64,000 bases of DNA from assembly GCA_014529385.2 (NCBI GenBank), contig CM043950.1, positions 72,392,435-72,456,434 on the forward strand, in the 5' to 3' direction. Numbering within the stretch: the stretch's first letter is position 1; each line of letters opens with the position of its first letter. Below, piece after piece: positions 22,453 to 33,540 of this stretch. The notes under the pieces are model-generated. The model searched no databases. It was not told the DNA's origin and was given only the letters and a program-made list of their open reading frames with translations. Source of the DNA: Adiantum capillus-veneris (lineage: Eukaryota; Streptophyta; Polypodiopsida; Polypodiales; Pteridaceae). The position numbers were made by a program, and so were the translations under genes.

Positions 22453-23336
22453 GTAAATAATCGCAATTATTTACTTTTGATAGTTTTTTGCACTTTGTTG
22501 ATAGGTTTGGCAACTATACAACTTGTTAGAGTCCCTGGGCAAATTTCAACAAGTTTGGACCAATTCTGATCAAGTTTATCAACTGTTTGGTGTCGAGAGA
22601 CTCTGATTTTGAGAATCTGGCTTAAGTCTCACTTCTGGGACCCAAATTTCACCGGATTTGGTTTGAGAGGTCTACTTGATGTGCTTGACCTTGTGGTATA
22701 CTCAAATTTGCAAAATCATCAAGTTTTGAAGGCGATGTAAATAATCACGATTATTTACTCCAGCTATATCTTTGCAAGTTTTTACCCCAACTTTGACACA
22801 AATCTATTAAGCACCTTAAGTTAAGGTCACTAGCCAATTTTCATCAAGTTTGGATAATTTTTGGTCAAATGGTCATCAATTATTTGTCCGCAGACTCACT
22901 TTGCAATTTTAGTCACAAATTTCACTCCCGTGGTCCAAATCTTACCAAATTTGGTTTGTGGGCTTATTACAACATGGTGAAGCTAGTGGTAGGTAGACTT
23001 GTGCAAAAAAGTTGAAAAATAGGGTAGATGTAAATAATCACGATTATTTACTTCTGATAAATTTTTACAATTTTTTGGTCAACTGAGCATATACACATGT
23101 TTATCACATCAACATAAGCCTATGAATCAAATTTCAACAAGTTTGGATAAATTTTTCCAAATTTTTACTCAAGATTCAAAAAATCATTACAAACTTTAGT
23201 TTTTACCCAATTTTTTGTCAGTTTAATGATCCAAATCTTTTGGGCCTTTACAAAAGTTGTTTGTACACATGCAATGAATCAATGATATGAACCTTGGCCA
23301 ATTTAGAGAAGAAAGTTAATAATCGTGATTATTAAC
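22453..23336. repeat. Palindrome-marked ~287-bp repeats in element 1 leader
   Basis: Four palindromes of the TAAATAATCACGATTATTTA type lie at about 22453-22474, 22737-22758, 23030-23051 and 23315-23336. Spacing is about 284, 293 and 285 bp. Other shared words between units include ATCAAGTTTGGA and CCAAATTTNACC-ATTTGGTTTG. The arms are better conserved than the DNA between them. Confidence 0.88.
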
Positions 23337-23403
23337 TTTAGGCTTGAAATGAGCACTTTTTTTGCAATTTTCTCAAAGACAGTCTTCATATGATGTTTTT
23401 TAA

Positions 23404-24721
23404 CACTAGGTTGGTAATGGGACACTTTTATGTCCTATTAAGTGACCATTTTCCTTGAATTATGTTAAGATTTTCAAAATGGATTTTGAGGTGCTATTTG
23501 TCTAGAAAGTTGTCTCATGAGCTGAAAAAAACTCGACAGTTTTTTGGAATATCAATTCCATCTTTAACCTTGTCCTTGCACAACATTTCACAACCTAAAC
23601 TGTGTGAAAAAACGAGTCCTGTTTTTGGCTTTTTTCAACTTTTTGCAACTATACCACTCTAGAATTCATGTTTGTGAGGTCTATAATGCTAGAGAACTAT
23701 CTTTAGTAGTCCTCAACATGTCCTGATGCTTCTAGGGAAAAATAAATGTTAAAGTTGTAAGTTATGACCAAATTACAAAAATTGTCAAATCCTTTTTTTT
23801 AGCTAATTTTAGCTCTTCTATGATTTTTTGGTGGCTTTCATGATATCCAAATGCATTTTTGATTTTCTATGTCGCATATTGTAACATAAAGCTAATATTC
23901 CTTGAGTTTGGGGCACCTAATACCCTATTTTTCATAGTAGACAACGATGGTTGATTTTTTCAATTATAGAAGAAAACTAAACATTCTAGTATATCAAGTA
24001 TAGCTTTTTCAATATTGTTAGTTTCTTGTGACAACTACATGAATTTTGTAGGTAGTAACCATATCTATTCATAAGGATCAAATTTGGCTAGATATTGAAT
24101 AGTTTCTATGGGATTCTACAACTCATAATGTTGAACCCAGTTTTTTCATGTTAGCTATATTTAGCACTTCATCTTTGTCCCCAAGATTCTCCTTGGTAAG
24201 AGATGTATTATTCTTTTAGCATGCTCCATGGCTCCTTATGAACCTAAAGGACGATAGGGAACTAAGAAAACATGCATATATTATTTGTATTGAGCGTGGC
24301 TATAGAAACTTTGATGATAGGTTTGCAGAATGGTAAAAATTCAACTTTTTTGTACCTATTTCTTTTGGAAAACAAAAAATAGTGAGTGAGAAGCAATCAT
24401 ATGTATATATCACCAACCCATTGAAGCTAACTAGGGAATTTATCTCAAGTTCTACAAAAATCCCTAATCTTATTTTAATGCAACAAAACGTAAGAAATGA
24501 CTGTTTTGATGAAAATGTACTGGTCCATCAACTTTGGAGGCTTGGTGTGACCAAAAGATGAAAAATTTTACAAGTTTCTTATTTTTTACATGTATAGTAG
24601 GCCTTGAACTATAACCTCATAAAAGGATTTTACAAAATGAGTGGATCTACTATGGTTTTGGAGGTTTTTTTCAAAACCCTGAAAGAACACTTTTATGTCC
24701 TGTTAGGTTACCAACCTAGTG
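23404..24721. mobile_element. Non-coding DNA element with CACTAGGTTGGTAA inverted ends
   Basis: The left end CACTAGGTTGGTAA at 23404 is matched by its reverse complement TTACCAACCTAGTG ending at 24721, and TTAA lies directly outside both ends (23400-23403, 24722-24725). A subterminal word ACACTTTTATGTCCT is present near both ends. It interrupts the leader repeat array of element 1, whose text resumes after 24725. There is no transposase, so it is non-autonomous. TTAA targets are typical of piggyBac-like transposons, but the end sequence starting CACTA resembles the CACTA superfamily. The superfamily is left open. Confidence 0.72.
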
Positions 24722-25339
24722 TTAATTAAGCCTATGAATCAAGTCAAAACTTAATTTGGCAAAAAATGTCAAAAAAAAGTAAATAATATGAGTTTTGGCC
24801 AACTCTTGAAATTTTTACCTTGAAGTGTCTTTGAGCTTACCCACTGGCTCGGACAACTCTTACGCTTACTCTCCAGTCGGATTGAGTGGATTTGAGTCTT
24901 TTCAAGCTATTTCTAGTCGTAGAGCTAAAATTCTGCAACTTCCAATAACAACTCACACTTGATTCTTTCAGAGAGAGAAATGTTCTGAAATCCACCTCGG
25001 ATCCTCCTTACCCTACTCCTAGATTCTCATGCAATGGGGTTGTGGAAAGTGTCCACAAACACTCGTTTTCTTGTGTTTTTTATATTTTTTAGAGTCTTTA
25101 TCTTAAAACTTGTCTCCTCTACCAATCATTCTCCAAATCCTAATCTAAATCTACAATCCTACAGTCCTAAAGGTACTCATTAAGTACGATTACTTCCAAG
25201 CTATCTCTACACAGCAAAAGACGACAATCTTAAGCTATGCGCTTTCTAAAAGAAAATTTTGAACTCTAGGTGAACTTAGAGGAATTTACAGGACAACTAC
25301 ACAAGACACTCGTGTTTTTCCCTAGTTTGGTGTCTTCGA

Positions 25340-25357
25340 TCCCCTGCAGTGGCGCCA
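25340..25357 (-). other. Element 1 primer-binding site (tRNA-Asp type)
   Basis: The minus strand reads TGGCGCCACTGCAGGGGA two bases after the 5' LTR. It matches the complement of the plant tRNA-Asp 3' end except at three positions; the match continues as TCGAA. It would prime minus-strand DNA synthesis. Confidence 0.85.
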
Positions 25358-25359
25358 AA

Positions 25360-26278
25360 TGTGGGACGCATGTCTAACCTCACCATCCTATCTTATTGTA
25401 GAATTAGCAAGAACCATGATTAATTTGTCAAACCAAGGGACGAAGCTGACTCAACTAGTGCATAGAGACTACAAGAGGTTGTCAATCTCTCAGAAAACGA
25501 CTAACAACTTGCATCTAACTCAAGATACACTGAAGTGACTGAAATCACCAAAAGCCAATCGTCATCGGCAAGCAAATCACATCCATTACAACATCAAATG
25601 ACATCCAAACGTAACAAAAATTCTATGACAAGTTTATAATACCTAAGCACACATGCCTATGGTCTCAAACCCCACTTTAGGTCAAGTTCCAAAATTGCGA
25701 TTAATAACAGCAGTGGATTTTTTACCTAGTTGTTTTTTACCCAGAATGCATCTAAATGGTTAGTAATGATGCCCCAATACCCTGCCTATGCTTAGTTTTC
25801 GATTTAAAAGTGTAAATTCTTAGTTATGATAAAATTAGGCCGCAGGTCAGCGACACCAAAAGCTATGAAATTATGTGAATTGCTTACTCAATGCGTAGAG
25901 CTCTTACCTGCGGTTGCAATGCAACAAACGCATTTGCAATGTGAAAATCGGAGAGGGAGTAGGAAGCATGAGAAGGAGAGAAGTGAGCGCCGTTAGCTTA
26001 CACTGTGTATTTCTAATCCAAAACCTTATTAAAAATTTACAAAAATTAGCTTTTATACCTTAGCCAAGGTTTTTGGGTGGTCAAAACTAATAATATGGAG
26101 TTCTACCAAAGCTGGGAAATGACTGGCTGATACAATCTGGAAGCTTCTAGCCTTGGCTCATTAAATACAAGGTTTATTCGAGAAAATTGGAGTTACAATA
26201 TTCCGGATTTATCAAAATAATAATTGGTTTACAAAGAGAACTCCGAAAAATGGTGTCCGTGCTAGCTTGCTGCTAACA
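25360..26278 (-). repeat. Element 1 5' LTR
   Basis: About 919 bp, the partner of 7206-8110. It starts TGTGGG and ends GCTGCTAACA on the plus strand. Target duplication ATCTT follows at 26279-26283. It would contain the element's promoter; no clear TATA box was chosen. Confidence 0.95.
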
Positions 26279-26283
26279 ATCTT

Positions 26284-26639
26284 TGCACATCTACACCCGT
26301 CGGTGGTGCTGTGAAGATCTTATACAAATCTACTCTTTCCAGTTGGGTGAGTGTTTCTTCTTTATTTGCATATTCCAACATTTCTCATGGATTCATTGGG
26401 ATATCCACCGTATTTTCTTGAAGTTCTCTGAAAGTTCCTTGATACACCACCAGTTGTTCTCTTTCTAATGTCACCTCGTCTATCCACGCTTTGGTTGGCT
26501 TGAGCACCTCTTTTGGTTGTGTGGAAGGCTCAAGGGCTGAAATAATGTCTTTCAAGGAAAATCTATTCTTCTTTGTGGATAATATGATGGTATCCATTGA
26601 TCCTGAGTGCACTCTAAGCTCAAAACTAGTGTCCGTCAC
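26284..26639 (-). pseudogene. Element 2 extra ORF, upstream half
   Basis: The other half of the frame interrupted by element 1. It reads MDTIILSTKKNRFSLKDIIS, then LEREQLVVYQGTFRELQENT, one TGA near 26383, and TQLERVDLYKIFTAPP up to the insertion point. The codons continue in frame at 7205 and below. Aligns weakly with element 1 at 11690-11450 (SREQLEEHHY; MELQLLPKEVYDVA). Confidence 0.75.
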
Positions 26640-26698
26640 AAAATTTGACTTTTAATAAATCTTTTAACTACCCACATGATTTCAAAGTTGAACCACAA

Positions 26699-27850
26699 GC
26701 TAACATACATGTATGATATCTATGTGCTCAGATTGAGGTAAAACTTGTCCTGTGCATAGCCCATAGCTTGTACATCACATATATGTGCCTGAATTGAGGT
26801 TTGAATCAAGGTTGATCTAGTTTTTGTATTATAGGCTCTGTGGAGGTTCTATAACCAGAATTTATCTGGATTTTATGAGATTCAAATGGTTTGGCACTTA
26901 GTAAATGAACTCATTGGCACATAGTCAAAACATAAATTTGCTTAAAAACTTTGTTGGTAATCAATTTGGCATTGGAGACATCATACATGTATGATATCTT
27001 TTGTCAACAATTGACTCCAAATTTAAAGACTATGCTGTCTATAGTATATACATATTGTTTGTGGATTTTGAATTGAACTTGAGTTTGAATGTGGCTGTGA
27101 GAGGCTAAGAAAGGGTTTTGTGTGTCTTTATTTTATACTTGGGCCAAAGTAGTTCAAATGAGGTTCAAATTGGATAAAAATTGGTGGGAAGGCTTGTGAG
27201 GATGTGATCAAGGGGCTGGTTACTTCAAAATGTCATGAGTAAGTCAATTTATGAAGAGTAGACATCATACTTGTCTGATGTCTACTGTGACTTTTTTGGC
27301 TCGAGTTGGGTGAATAGCTTCCCCATGGTGTGTGTAATGCTTTGATGTGCTCAAAAAGTGTGATTGGTTGAGAGTTCATGTGTCCAAGATCAAAGATGGT
27401 GTTTTTGACCCAAAATTTTGAAAACTGATATGGATTGCTAGCAAATCTTGACCAAATGTATCCAAACTTGGTGAGGTGGCTTTTCATGTGGTGCACAAAA
27501 GATCCGGATGCTCAATATGCTGACAACACTCTATTTTGACAACATGTTTAGACATTATACACGTATGATGTCTACTATTAGAAGATGGGCTTTTAAGCAT
27601 TTGGGTATGAAGTAGATGCCTTAGACATGCCATATGTGAGTTTTATTTGGGTATGGAGTCCAATTCCTATATGTGAGGCCAATTCTATCCAAAAGAGACT
27701 CTAGCTGTGAGTTTTTGCTCCATCTGGCGGCTTAAATGATCCAAATTGCATGAAACTTGATGTATGAGATGTAATGAGCATTTTGGAAGAGTTGGTATGG
27801 AAAAGTGGTGCAAAACCTATGTAAATGTGGCTGCCTATGATGTCTAGAAT
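26699..27850. repeat. Palindrome-marked ~285-bp repeats in element 2
   Basis: Palindromes centred on ATCATACATGTATGAT occur at about 26699-26720, 26977-26998, 27261-27282 and 27551-27572, with a half copy (GATGTCTA) near 27838. Spacing is about 278, 284, 290 and 287 bp. They sit just before the extra frame, the same place as the 11.9-12.5 kb array in element 1, but the palindrome is a different sequence. Confidence 0.82.
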
Positions 27851-29430
27851 GCAAAAAGATAATGTGATGCCTTGGGAGGGTGTGTGTTAGTGCAACAAGC
27901 CTGTCTAGCTCTCATTCAACCTTAAAACACATGCGTTTAGCATAAAAACTCCCTGTTTGACATTTCAGTCCCCGAAATGGATTTTTGTCTTTGGAGATGA
28001 CTTTCAACAGTGATTCTTCTTGAGATCATTCTACCAAGTTATTGCAGTAGAGCACCTTCCCATGGCTTCTATGTAACCTTTGGCTTTATGGATATCGTGT
28101 TTGGCGATTTGTCGCTCAATTTGCATCTTTTTGTGAGGAAAAGGTTGGAGAAGGTTTCCTTTGAGGTTGACCATAAGTTTTGGTTGTTGATGATATGTCG
28201 ATGATGCCTGTGAAGTTTGATGGCAAACAGAGGCCTTGCTTGGCCGTGAGGGCCAAATGACGTTTTGCGTGTCCAAAGCCTAACTCAATGTTTTGGTCCA
28301 CTTTTTGATGATAGATCCATGAGGAGGTTGCATGGGCTTGTAGACATAATTGAGGCATAACTTCTTATGAAGTTTTGTGCCATTTCAACGATCCATTATT
28401 GATCCTTTCTGTAGGGCCTGAAGAGGTTAGGATTTTTCTGGTTGACCTAAACCAGCATTGGAGATCGTAGAGGTGTTCTCCAAGGTTAGGGTTTATCCCC
28501 TATCAATTCTTGTACCTATTGGGTTAGTGGTTAAAGTGTTACAGGCCTGTTTCAGTTTCTTTCTCACGATGCCACATTGCCCTTTTTGGAGTTTTTCGCG
28601 ATAAAGCAAGTATAGAACAAGAAGAGCATATGGTAACGAGTCTACCTCTCACATCTGGCGCATGTAGTGTGTTGTGTGCATTGTACAAAGTTGTAGAAGG
28701 TGTGCGCACTCTAGGTCTCTCAAGCTCTCTCTCACTTTTGAAAAATTTATCATTTCATCCAAAAGCTGGCCAAATCGGCTTTCCGCAACTTTGCTCGTAC
28801 TTGCATCCCGTCTTCACCATAAGCTGTCGTTCACTAGATCACTCTCATATTTTTCTTTTATCACTATGTCGCCATTTCGCCTACTTTTTCTATTTTTCTT
28901 TGTTTCTCTCTTTAAAAAATAAAGGAAAATAGCTAACTTGATCCGATAAATACCCATAAATCAAGATAATTAGATAATAGCATAATAAACTACTACATAC
29001 ATCCATCTTTAGTATTTCTGGGTGGATTACTACGTTTTCTCACTTTTTAGCATGAAAATTGTGATTTTTACATATATACACACACCTAGAGGCTCATCTT
29101 TGGTGTTTGTCCTCTGTTTCCTATTGAAACACATTAATTAAAGGCATATATACTCGGGTTTACCAAAATTCTTGCAATCAAACATGAAAAACCCCAAAAT
29201 CATGGAAAAGTGTGTCCCTTTTCACACTTGCAAGTCTGTCTGGTCCACATTGAGAATGCCTCCCCGCTTCCTAGTTGAAGTCCTCCTCGAGGACGATGTA
29301 TTGTCCGAGGGTATGTGTTGTGCATAGGAATCAACGTTGTCCTAATGCTGTCCATGTAATGTGGCCCTATATACATACTCATGCAGTGCATGGAAAAACT
29401 AATGTTGTGCATGAGGAAGGTATAAGCACG
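27851..29430. other. Element 2 spacer, no gene seen
   Basis: Between the end of element 2's pol tail and its palindrome repeats. No convincing long frame. Weak protein-like text on the minus strand near 29200-29400 could be a further remnant of the tail. Confidence 0.4.
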
Positions 29431-31066
29431 ATGCTTATTGGAATTCGATGTTGAAGTTTTTAGTGAAAGTATGACTGTGGTGAGAGGGGTGAAACAATAA
29501 GCTCTCCAGTTTTTTTTCTCTATCTTTGATAGACAAGAAAGCTAGTAAAACCATTTGGCTATGAGTCACCTCGGTAGTTGTGGCTGTCTCTCGTTTAAGT
29601 ATCCAAATCGTAGTTGGGAATCCTTTCTTAGAAATCTAGATTTTTTTATTTTTTTGTATGGTCGGACTGGGACATGCTTATGGTTGTCTTTTCAAAGCGT
29701 GTACTAAATGGAGTTACGAGGGTTGTTGTTTTGGAATCAAAATTTGTGCAAGCTTACTTTGACCTATAAGCAATTGCTTGAGTACCCATATTTGCTTAGG
29801 GAGAAACTGTTGTTTCAGCTTGTCGGTTGTAGTATGGTTTGGTGAAGAGATATCTTTGAGTCGACTTTGTTGAAACCTTGCAAGTTGATCCTTTCTGATC
29901 CATATCTACTTGTTAGTTTTGTTAGGCAGATTAGGTGGGGTTTGTCATGGTACACTATTGTGAATTCCCACTGATTCTTTCTTACCTATTGAACTCTCAT
30001 CCTCGGAAAGAGTAATAGCTATAATGAGTTTTTTTTCTTGCGTTGTTGCTCTCTTTGGAATCGATTGTGGGATAATGGTTGTTTGTAAAGGTTGCTTACC
30101 TTTATCCATCAAGTGCATCACTGATGGTTTGTCTGTAGCTACAATAGTAAAAGGAACTTGCTATTCAATCCTAAAGAAAATTGGATGTTGACTATATTGT
30201 AGCTCCAATCAAGTTTTACATTATACCCTCACTGCTAAGGTTGCGCAATCAATAAAGAAATTTTTGTGGGATTATTGTCTACCACATAAAATTTATGCGG
30301 ATAGACATATTGTTTAACCTGTACCAGGAGCACTGTCCAACCCATTACCTTAATTGAGTGCTCTGAATAACTGTGGATATTTTATTGTGCTGGTTGTAAT
30401 TGATTGCCGAGTTGGAGTTGCTTGTAAAGGCTGTAGGAGATCAGGTTACCTTGAGCACCTGAATCAAGCATTGCCATCTTCTCCACTTGATTGTGTCCTA
30501 GTTTGAAAGCAATTGCGGGATCCTGCATGTTCTTGGTTTCAAAGTCTATTACTTTAATGGCATTAATCTTCAGGGGAGGCCCATGATATAGTTGTTGTTG
30601 AATAAGCCTCCGTTTTGCTATTCGTTCCTTGGCCTCTGCTTGTGCTTCTGCAACAATCTATTGTTTTTTTTGGGTTCGTTTCTTTCCCTTGTGGATTTTT
30701 AGAAGCATACTCGGGGTTAATGGTAGATGAAATTTTTTTATCCGACATCCACTAATCCAATTGGGCCTTTTGTCACCATCCAATGTAGAAAGTTTGACGA
30801 CGCCGCTTGGTGATATGTCTTTGATCACAAATGGTCACATTCCTTGCTTCTTTAACTTCTTAGCATGTTGTTTTAAAGTGTGAATCAGGAGATAATTGCC
30901 TGTTTTGAATTCTTTTGATCGTACATGCTCATCAAAAAGCTATTTTTTCCTTTGTTTTTGAGTGCAGATGGAAGCTATTTCTTTTAAGAAAAGCTCATCT
31001 AGTTTTTCAAGGTCATGTATTCATGAAGATATTTCATGGCCTCTTCACTCTAGTTGTTTGGCTATA
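29430..31066 (-). pseudogene. Element 2 integrase C-terminus, second protease-like domain and tail
   Basis: The minus-strand frame begins in the integrase C-terminal part (about 31000-30760). The segment KLSTLDGDKRPNWISGCRIK corresponds to element 1's LSTLDGEPMAN-stop-SSGC and shows that the stop there replaced a Trp. The protease-like domain follows at about 30560-30190: EKMAMLDSGAQGNLISYSLY (active-site DSG), then HKFYVVDNNPTKISLLIAQP and YNVKLDWSYNIVNIQ, lining up with element 1's HQFVCLPDE, MMILGIPW and DWDMNQL. The Trp motifs QIWVLK (about 29776-29793) and TIWILK (about 29593-29612) and a KDREKKLESLLF block match element 1's tail. Several stops and one frameshift near 30600. It is cut at 31066 by an LTR fragment. 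Confidence 0.8.
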
Positions 31067-31610
31067 TAGAGGATGTGCAGGTTCAGAGGGGGTGAATGTC
31101 GTGCCATGGCACGTACACAGTGTGAAATAAAAACATTCACCACACTTTTGACACCTTCTAATGCATGGAAATAAAAGCAATCATGGACATAGCTATCCGG
31201 AGAGTTGTGGCCCTGGATGTGGCTTCTTTGTGTGTTTTCCCACTTGATAAGATGCCTAATTTGGTTTTTTGATGTACATATTTCAAGAATTTCATGGTGG
31301 CACACTCATCTCGCCTATAACGATTGGTACAAACAAAAATTTCCAGAAATAGTAGCTAATAGGCGTCGTCACAAAATTGCATGGGAAATAGTAGCTAATA
31401 GGCGTCGTCACAAAATTGCATGGGAAAATGATTTTAATATTATGTGAGGGAGCCCACAAATTTAGGGATTTTGATGACTCCGTTTGGGATTTTTGCATAA
31501 AAAATGGTCTTTTTGGGTTAAAAATGAGATAATAATGGCCTAGTTTTGGTCCAAAGTGGAAAAATAACCTGGAAATTGACACATCAGTTGAAAATTGTAG
31601 GTTGATATTT
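31067..31610 (+). repeat. 3' end and LTR fragment of an element 3-type gypsy
   Basis: GAGGATGTGCAGGTTCAGAG followed by GGG and TGAATGTC (LTR start at 31093) matches element 3's polypurine tract and LTR start at 39836-39862. Further shared text: CTTTGTGTG...CACTTGATAAGATGCCTA. The later part (31290-31600) matches 49190-49460. It contains a 39-bp tandem duplication (31346-31384 and 31385-31423). Confidence 0.75.
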
Positions 31611-31639
31611 TGTTGCCTTTTGAGTTTGAGCCCTAGTCA

Positions 31640-31884
31640 CCACTTGATTCGAAATGTTGGCTACGACTTGGATCCACTTGAGCACAATAAAATGCCTATG
31701 ACATTGACAACTTCCTTTCCTAGGTTATCAAGATTCTTTGCACACTGTTGAAGCAAATGAAATCTCCCACAACCATCACAAAATTGAGAATTTTTCATTC
31801 ATTGACCCTTGTTCAAGCACCCTCATGCCCAATGGTCACTTCCACATTCATAGCACACATACCTTCCGAATGGCTAGCTGGGGT
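31640..31884 (-). pseudogene. gag zinc-knuckle remnant
   Basis: Two CCHC-like knuckles on the minus strand: RYVCYECGSDHWA followed by a stop and GC, and QFCDGCGRFHLLQQC, both C-x2-C-x3-H-x4-C. They continue, in frame, the gag sequence at 33541 and above across the small LTR element inserted between them. RNA-binding part of a gypsy gag protein. Several in-frame stops. Confidence 0.75.
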
Positions 31885-31971
31885 TGTTGAGCTATATATA
31901 GAGATACTATATATAGCTCAACAGGCGTAGGGTATGTTTAGTGCTCGTTCATGGGCACAGAAACAAAAACT

Positions 31972-32118
31972 TGTTGAACCGAAGACGACGATGGGAGAGA
32001 GAGAGCGAGACAACTCCAAATATGCAAAATCCCAAAGTGTGTCTATTGATCACACAAGATGTGTTTATATAGAGGGGACAAGGGTGCTATATATAGAGAT
32101 ACTATATATAGCTCAACA
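31972..32118 (-). repeat. TRIM-like element LTR (3')
   Basis: 147 bp, nearly identical to 33389-33535. The plus strand runs TGTTGAACCGAAGACG to TATATAGCTCAACA. Confidence 0.92.
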
Positions 32119-33376
32119 CCCCCACTCAAATGAAGGTCCCTAACTGTGGATGAAAAAACCCTTGGGGGCCCAAGGGAAAAATCCACATCTCTATATATAC
32201 CCACCGTTTTATTAAAATGTTTTAAATATATATTTACAATGTTCAAAGGAGCTACATCACTCCTGTTTTACAATGTGTCCTTTCAAGGGTCTTTAACAAC
32301 CCTATTTATACAATTTAATTGATGTAATTTCTTCAATATCGTTGAGAAGCTTCGATATCTTTAAGCACCTTGAATATATTTGAGCCCCTGTACACACTGC
32401 TTGACGTGACTCTCATCCTGTAAACAACATCAACTCAAGAAACATATCGAAACGTGAAGGTTAGAAAAACCACATCTCATTGTCCTTAGAGACGGTTCGC
32501 GACGCCGCTCTAGAGACGACATAGAAGAAAATAATAATGCCACATGTACATAATAAGAAGATAACGAGGATGCAATGAGACGATAATAATCATAGCATCG
32601 ATGGCGATGAGGGTGTAATAAAACAATAACAATCATATCATCACTGACGAGACGAGGGTGCAATGATCAGACATAGCACCATGGACGACGAGGGTGCGAT
32701 GAGATGATAACAACCATAGTGCCATGAAATATTGACGCACAAATACCAATTAGAAGGGTTCAATTTAACGATGCACCGAGCTCAACATCAGGCTGCCAAG
32801 TACGCATAAACTTTGTGAGTAATGGGAGGTAATCTATCACATCATCGAGAAAAGTATTAGTAAAGTCATGACATAGAATTAAAAAAATCATTAGTAAATT
32901 CATGATCCAAAATTATTAATTGACCAAGAATAAGTGACAAACTCTACCAATGATGAGGTAGCAACGATATAATCAAGACGATTTGTATATACTAAGCTTT
33001 ATGCAAATGCTATTTTACATTTCACCTAATCATAAATAATAGTATAAAAGCAATGAGATATACTAAAAGCACACGGTCTAGTGCTTACTTCCACCTAAGT
33101 ATGGAAACAGCCCCCAAAATTCACTTTTAAAATAATCCTTAAGTATGGTTCCAGGACATGGCCGGTGCACCTCCTTCCACTCAGTGTATTGCATTGTTGA
33201 CAGTGATACCAGCCATACGCTTGCTTCACTACATCTTCCACGTATAATTTTCTGAATCACAACTTAAAGAAAATCCAACTCTTACACTGGCTATTTGACA
33301 ACTACACACAATACATTTGTTGAACGAAGCAAATTAGTACGAAAGAACTTATCTTCATAATTTTAGTGTTTTCGTA

Positions 33377-33388
33377 GCTCTGATACCA
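33377..33388 (-). other. TRIM-like element primer-binding site (tRNA-iMet)
   Basis: The minus strand reads TGGTATCAGAGC directly after the LTR, the classic complement of the initiator tRNA 3' end. Confidence 0.9.
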
Positions 33389-33535
33389 TGTTGAACCGAA
33401 GACGACGATGGGAGAGAGAGAGAGCGAGACAACTCCAAATATGCAAAATCCCAAAGTGTGTCTATTGATCATACACGGTGTTTATATAGAGGGGACCAGG
33501 GTGCTATATATAGATATACTATATATAGCTCAACA
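33389..33535 (-). repeat. TRIM-like element LTR (5')
   Basis: 147 bp copy adjoining the primer-binding site. Outside it is GGGGT, matching 31880-31884. Confidence 0.92.
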
Positions 33536-33540
33536 GGGGT

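Larger units (their letters stand above)
22045..25339. other. Element 1 long non-coding leader
   Basis: About 3.3 kb between the primer site and gag. It contains the palindrome-marked repeat array (22453-23336) and a 1.3-kb inserted element with inverted repeats (23404-24721). The array-like sequence resumes on the far side (24726 on, including a TAAATAAT remnant near 24780). No coding sequence seen. Confidence 0.7.
7206..26278 (-). mobile_element. Element 1: complete ~19-kb Ty3/gypsy retrotransposon
   Basis: Both ends are defined. The direct terminal repeats at 7206-8110 and 25360-26278 start TGTGGG and end TAACA. A 5-bp target duplication ATCTT lies outside them at 7201-7205 and 26279-26283. 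On the minus strand a tRNA-Asp-type primer site follows the 5' LTR (25340-25357), and a purine-rich tract precedes the 3' LTR (8111-8124). Gene order on the minus strand is leader, gag, protease, RT, RNase H, integrase, a second protease-like domain with tail, spacer, and a long extra frame. The LTRs differ at roughly one site in ten over the first 260 bp by eye, so the insertion is old. Every coding domain is broken by stops or shifts, so it is not autonomous now. Confidence 0.95.
31885..33535 (-). mobile_element. Small non-autonomous LTR retrotransposon (TRIM/SMART-like) with a third mini-LTR
   Basis: Two 147-bp repeats, 31972-32118 and 33389-33535, each with TGTTGA...TCAACA ends. On the minus strand the 5' LTR (33535-33389) is followed at once by the tRNA-iMet primer site TGGTATCAGAGC (33388-33377), and GAGTGGGGG precedes the other LTR at 32119. 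The target duplication GGGGT is not next to the second LTR. It flanks 31885 and 33535, so the insert also includes 48 bp and a 39-bp mini-LTR (31885-31923), made of the LTR's first ~33 bases joined to its last bases. The 1.27-kb interior has no coding sequence. It sits in a gag gene whose frame continues on both sides. Confidence 0.88.

Noticed and set aside
28630-28932. 100-codon plus-strand frame near 28.7 kb
   Set aside because: Hydrophobic, Ser/Leu-rich, no family resemblance, and within the spacer of element 2.
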